Assembly (NCBI RefSeq): GCF_900100175.1
Contig: NZ_FNEM01000008.1
Location: 62,001 to 126,000, forward strand
Direction: 5' to 3'
Source: Ferrimonas sediminum
GTDB taxonomy: Bacteria > Pseudomonadota > Gammaproteobacteria > Enterobacterales > Shewanellaceae
DNA: 64,000 bases
Shown: piece after piece, positions 63,832 through 64,000 of the stretch
How the letters are laid out: each line of letters opens with the position of its first letter
Numbering within the stretch: position 1 is the first letter of the stretch
The notes under the pieces: generated by a model
What the model saw: the letters and a program-made list of their open reading frames with translations, nothing else
Database searches by the model: none
Told to the model about the DNA's origin: nothing
Position numbers and translations under genes: made by a program

Positions 63832-63898
63832 CCAGGGGTTCTGGCCGCCGCCAGTGCGATAACAAGCCCCTTACTCCCCTTGTAACCACTTCGTGACA

Positions 63899-63920
63899 CA
63901 GCGCGGAAAAAACCGCGCTG
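63899..63920. repeat. Hairpin with A6 loop
   Basis: CAGCGCGG-AAAAAA-CCGCGCTG is a perfect 8-bp stem, 68 bases past the transporter stop. No T-run follows on either strand, since the A/T run is in the loop. It may be a 3' end of the transporter mRNA. The remaining bases to the window edge, AT-rich, show no gene. Confidence 0.45.
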
Positions 63921-64000
63921 CTTGCCTTGCCAATAGAATCAGTTGGGCGCTAAACTCGCCATCAACTTCATTGCAACCTAATGAAATATAACACTAAAAT

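Noticed and set aside
1-64000. CRISPR array, prophage, transposase or integrase genes
   Set aside because: No regular direct repeats and no recognisable mobile-element or phage protein motifs were found on either strand.

Overview
The window looks like a chromosomal segment of a GC-rich, free-living gammaproteobacterium of the Alteromonadales type (Shewanella/Ferrimonas-like). This is inferred from the combination of EfpL, a Shewanella-style Fe-S D-lactate dehydrogenase, recC-recB-recD without ptrA, ptsH-ptsI-crr, two nhaA genes and c-di-GMP/chemotaxis genes. Species was not determined. I see no rRNA, tRNA, CRISPR array, prophage or insertion sequence. Coding density is high, with many 1-14 nt overlaps between co-directional genes.

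Layout. 1-6.8 kb: a partial DUF3859 lipoprotein, a PepT-like peptidase, an EmrA-like fusion protein with a DUF2955 membrane protein, an AI-2E-family permease and a SHOCT protein. 6.8-11.4 kb (minus): PepSY protein, GST, then a phosphonate-type ABC importer (binding protein, ATPase, fused double permease) lying just behind an intrinsic terminator. 11.6-20.7 kb: recC, recB, recD. 21-26 kb: a MacB-type ABC exporter whose ATPase and permease genes are separated by three HlyD-like adaptor genes. 26.1-31.6 kb: a sensor without an output domain, then an RND adaptor and pump. 31.9-33.5 kb: nhaA and a small secreted protein. 33.5-38.7 kb (minus): D-lactate dehydrogenase, ModD, a histidine phosphatase and an SRPBCC protein. 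39-40.8 kb: a second nhaA, convergent with an outer-membrane barrel gene.

41-45.7 kb (minus): a coupled operon of an alkyl-DHAP-synthase-like flavoenzyme, a GlpD-like dehydrogenase and an FGGY kinase, which could route glycerol through glycerol-3-phosphate to DHAP and perhaps to ether lipid. 45.8-46.0 kb holds an orphan minus-strand terminator and a possible small RNA. Then come efpL, a yffB-dapE-M15 peptidase operon (minus), three genes of unknown function (49.3-52.1 kb) and an iron alcohol dehydrogenase. 53.8-56.4 kb (minus): ptsH, ptsI and crr with no sugar permease. 56.6-59.3 kb (minus): a chemoreceptor and cysK. 59.5-63.8 kb: an RDD protein coupled to a REC-REC-GGDEF cyclase, a CRP/FNR-type regulator with a likely self-operator, elaA and an EamA transporter.

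Functionally the segment is dominated by export (five adaptor-type proteins, one RND pump, one ABC exporter, one FUSC-like partner), DNA repair, Na+/H+ homeostasis and central carbon entry (lactate, glycerol, PTS). The most unusual items are the three-adaptor ABC exporter, the 469-residue protein at 50.7 kb, the ether-lipid-like operon, the candidate small RNA at 45.9 kb, and the terminator directly in front of the phosphonate importer.
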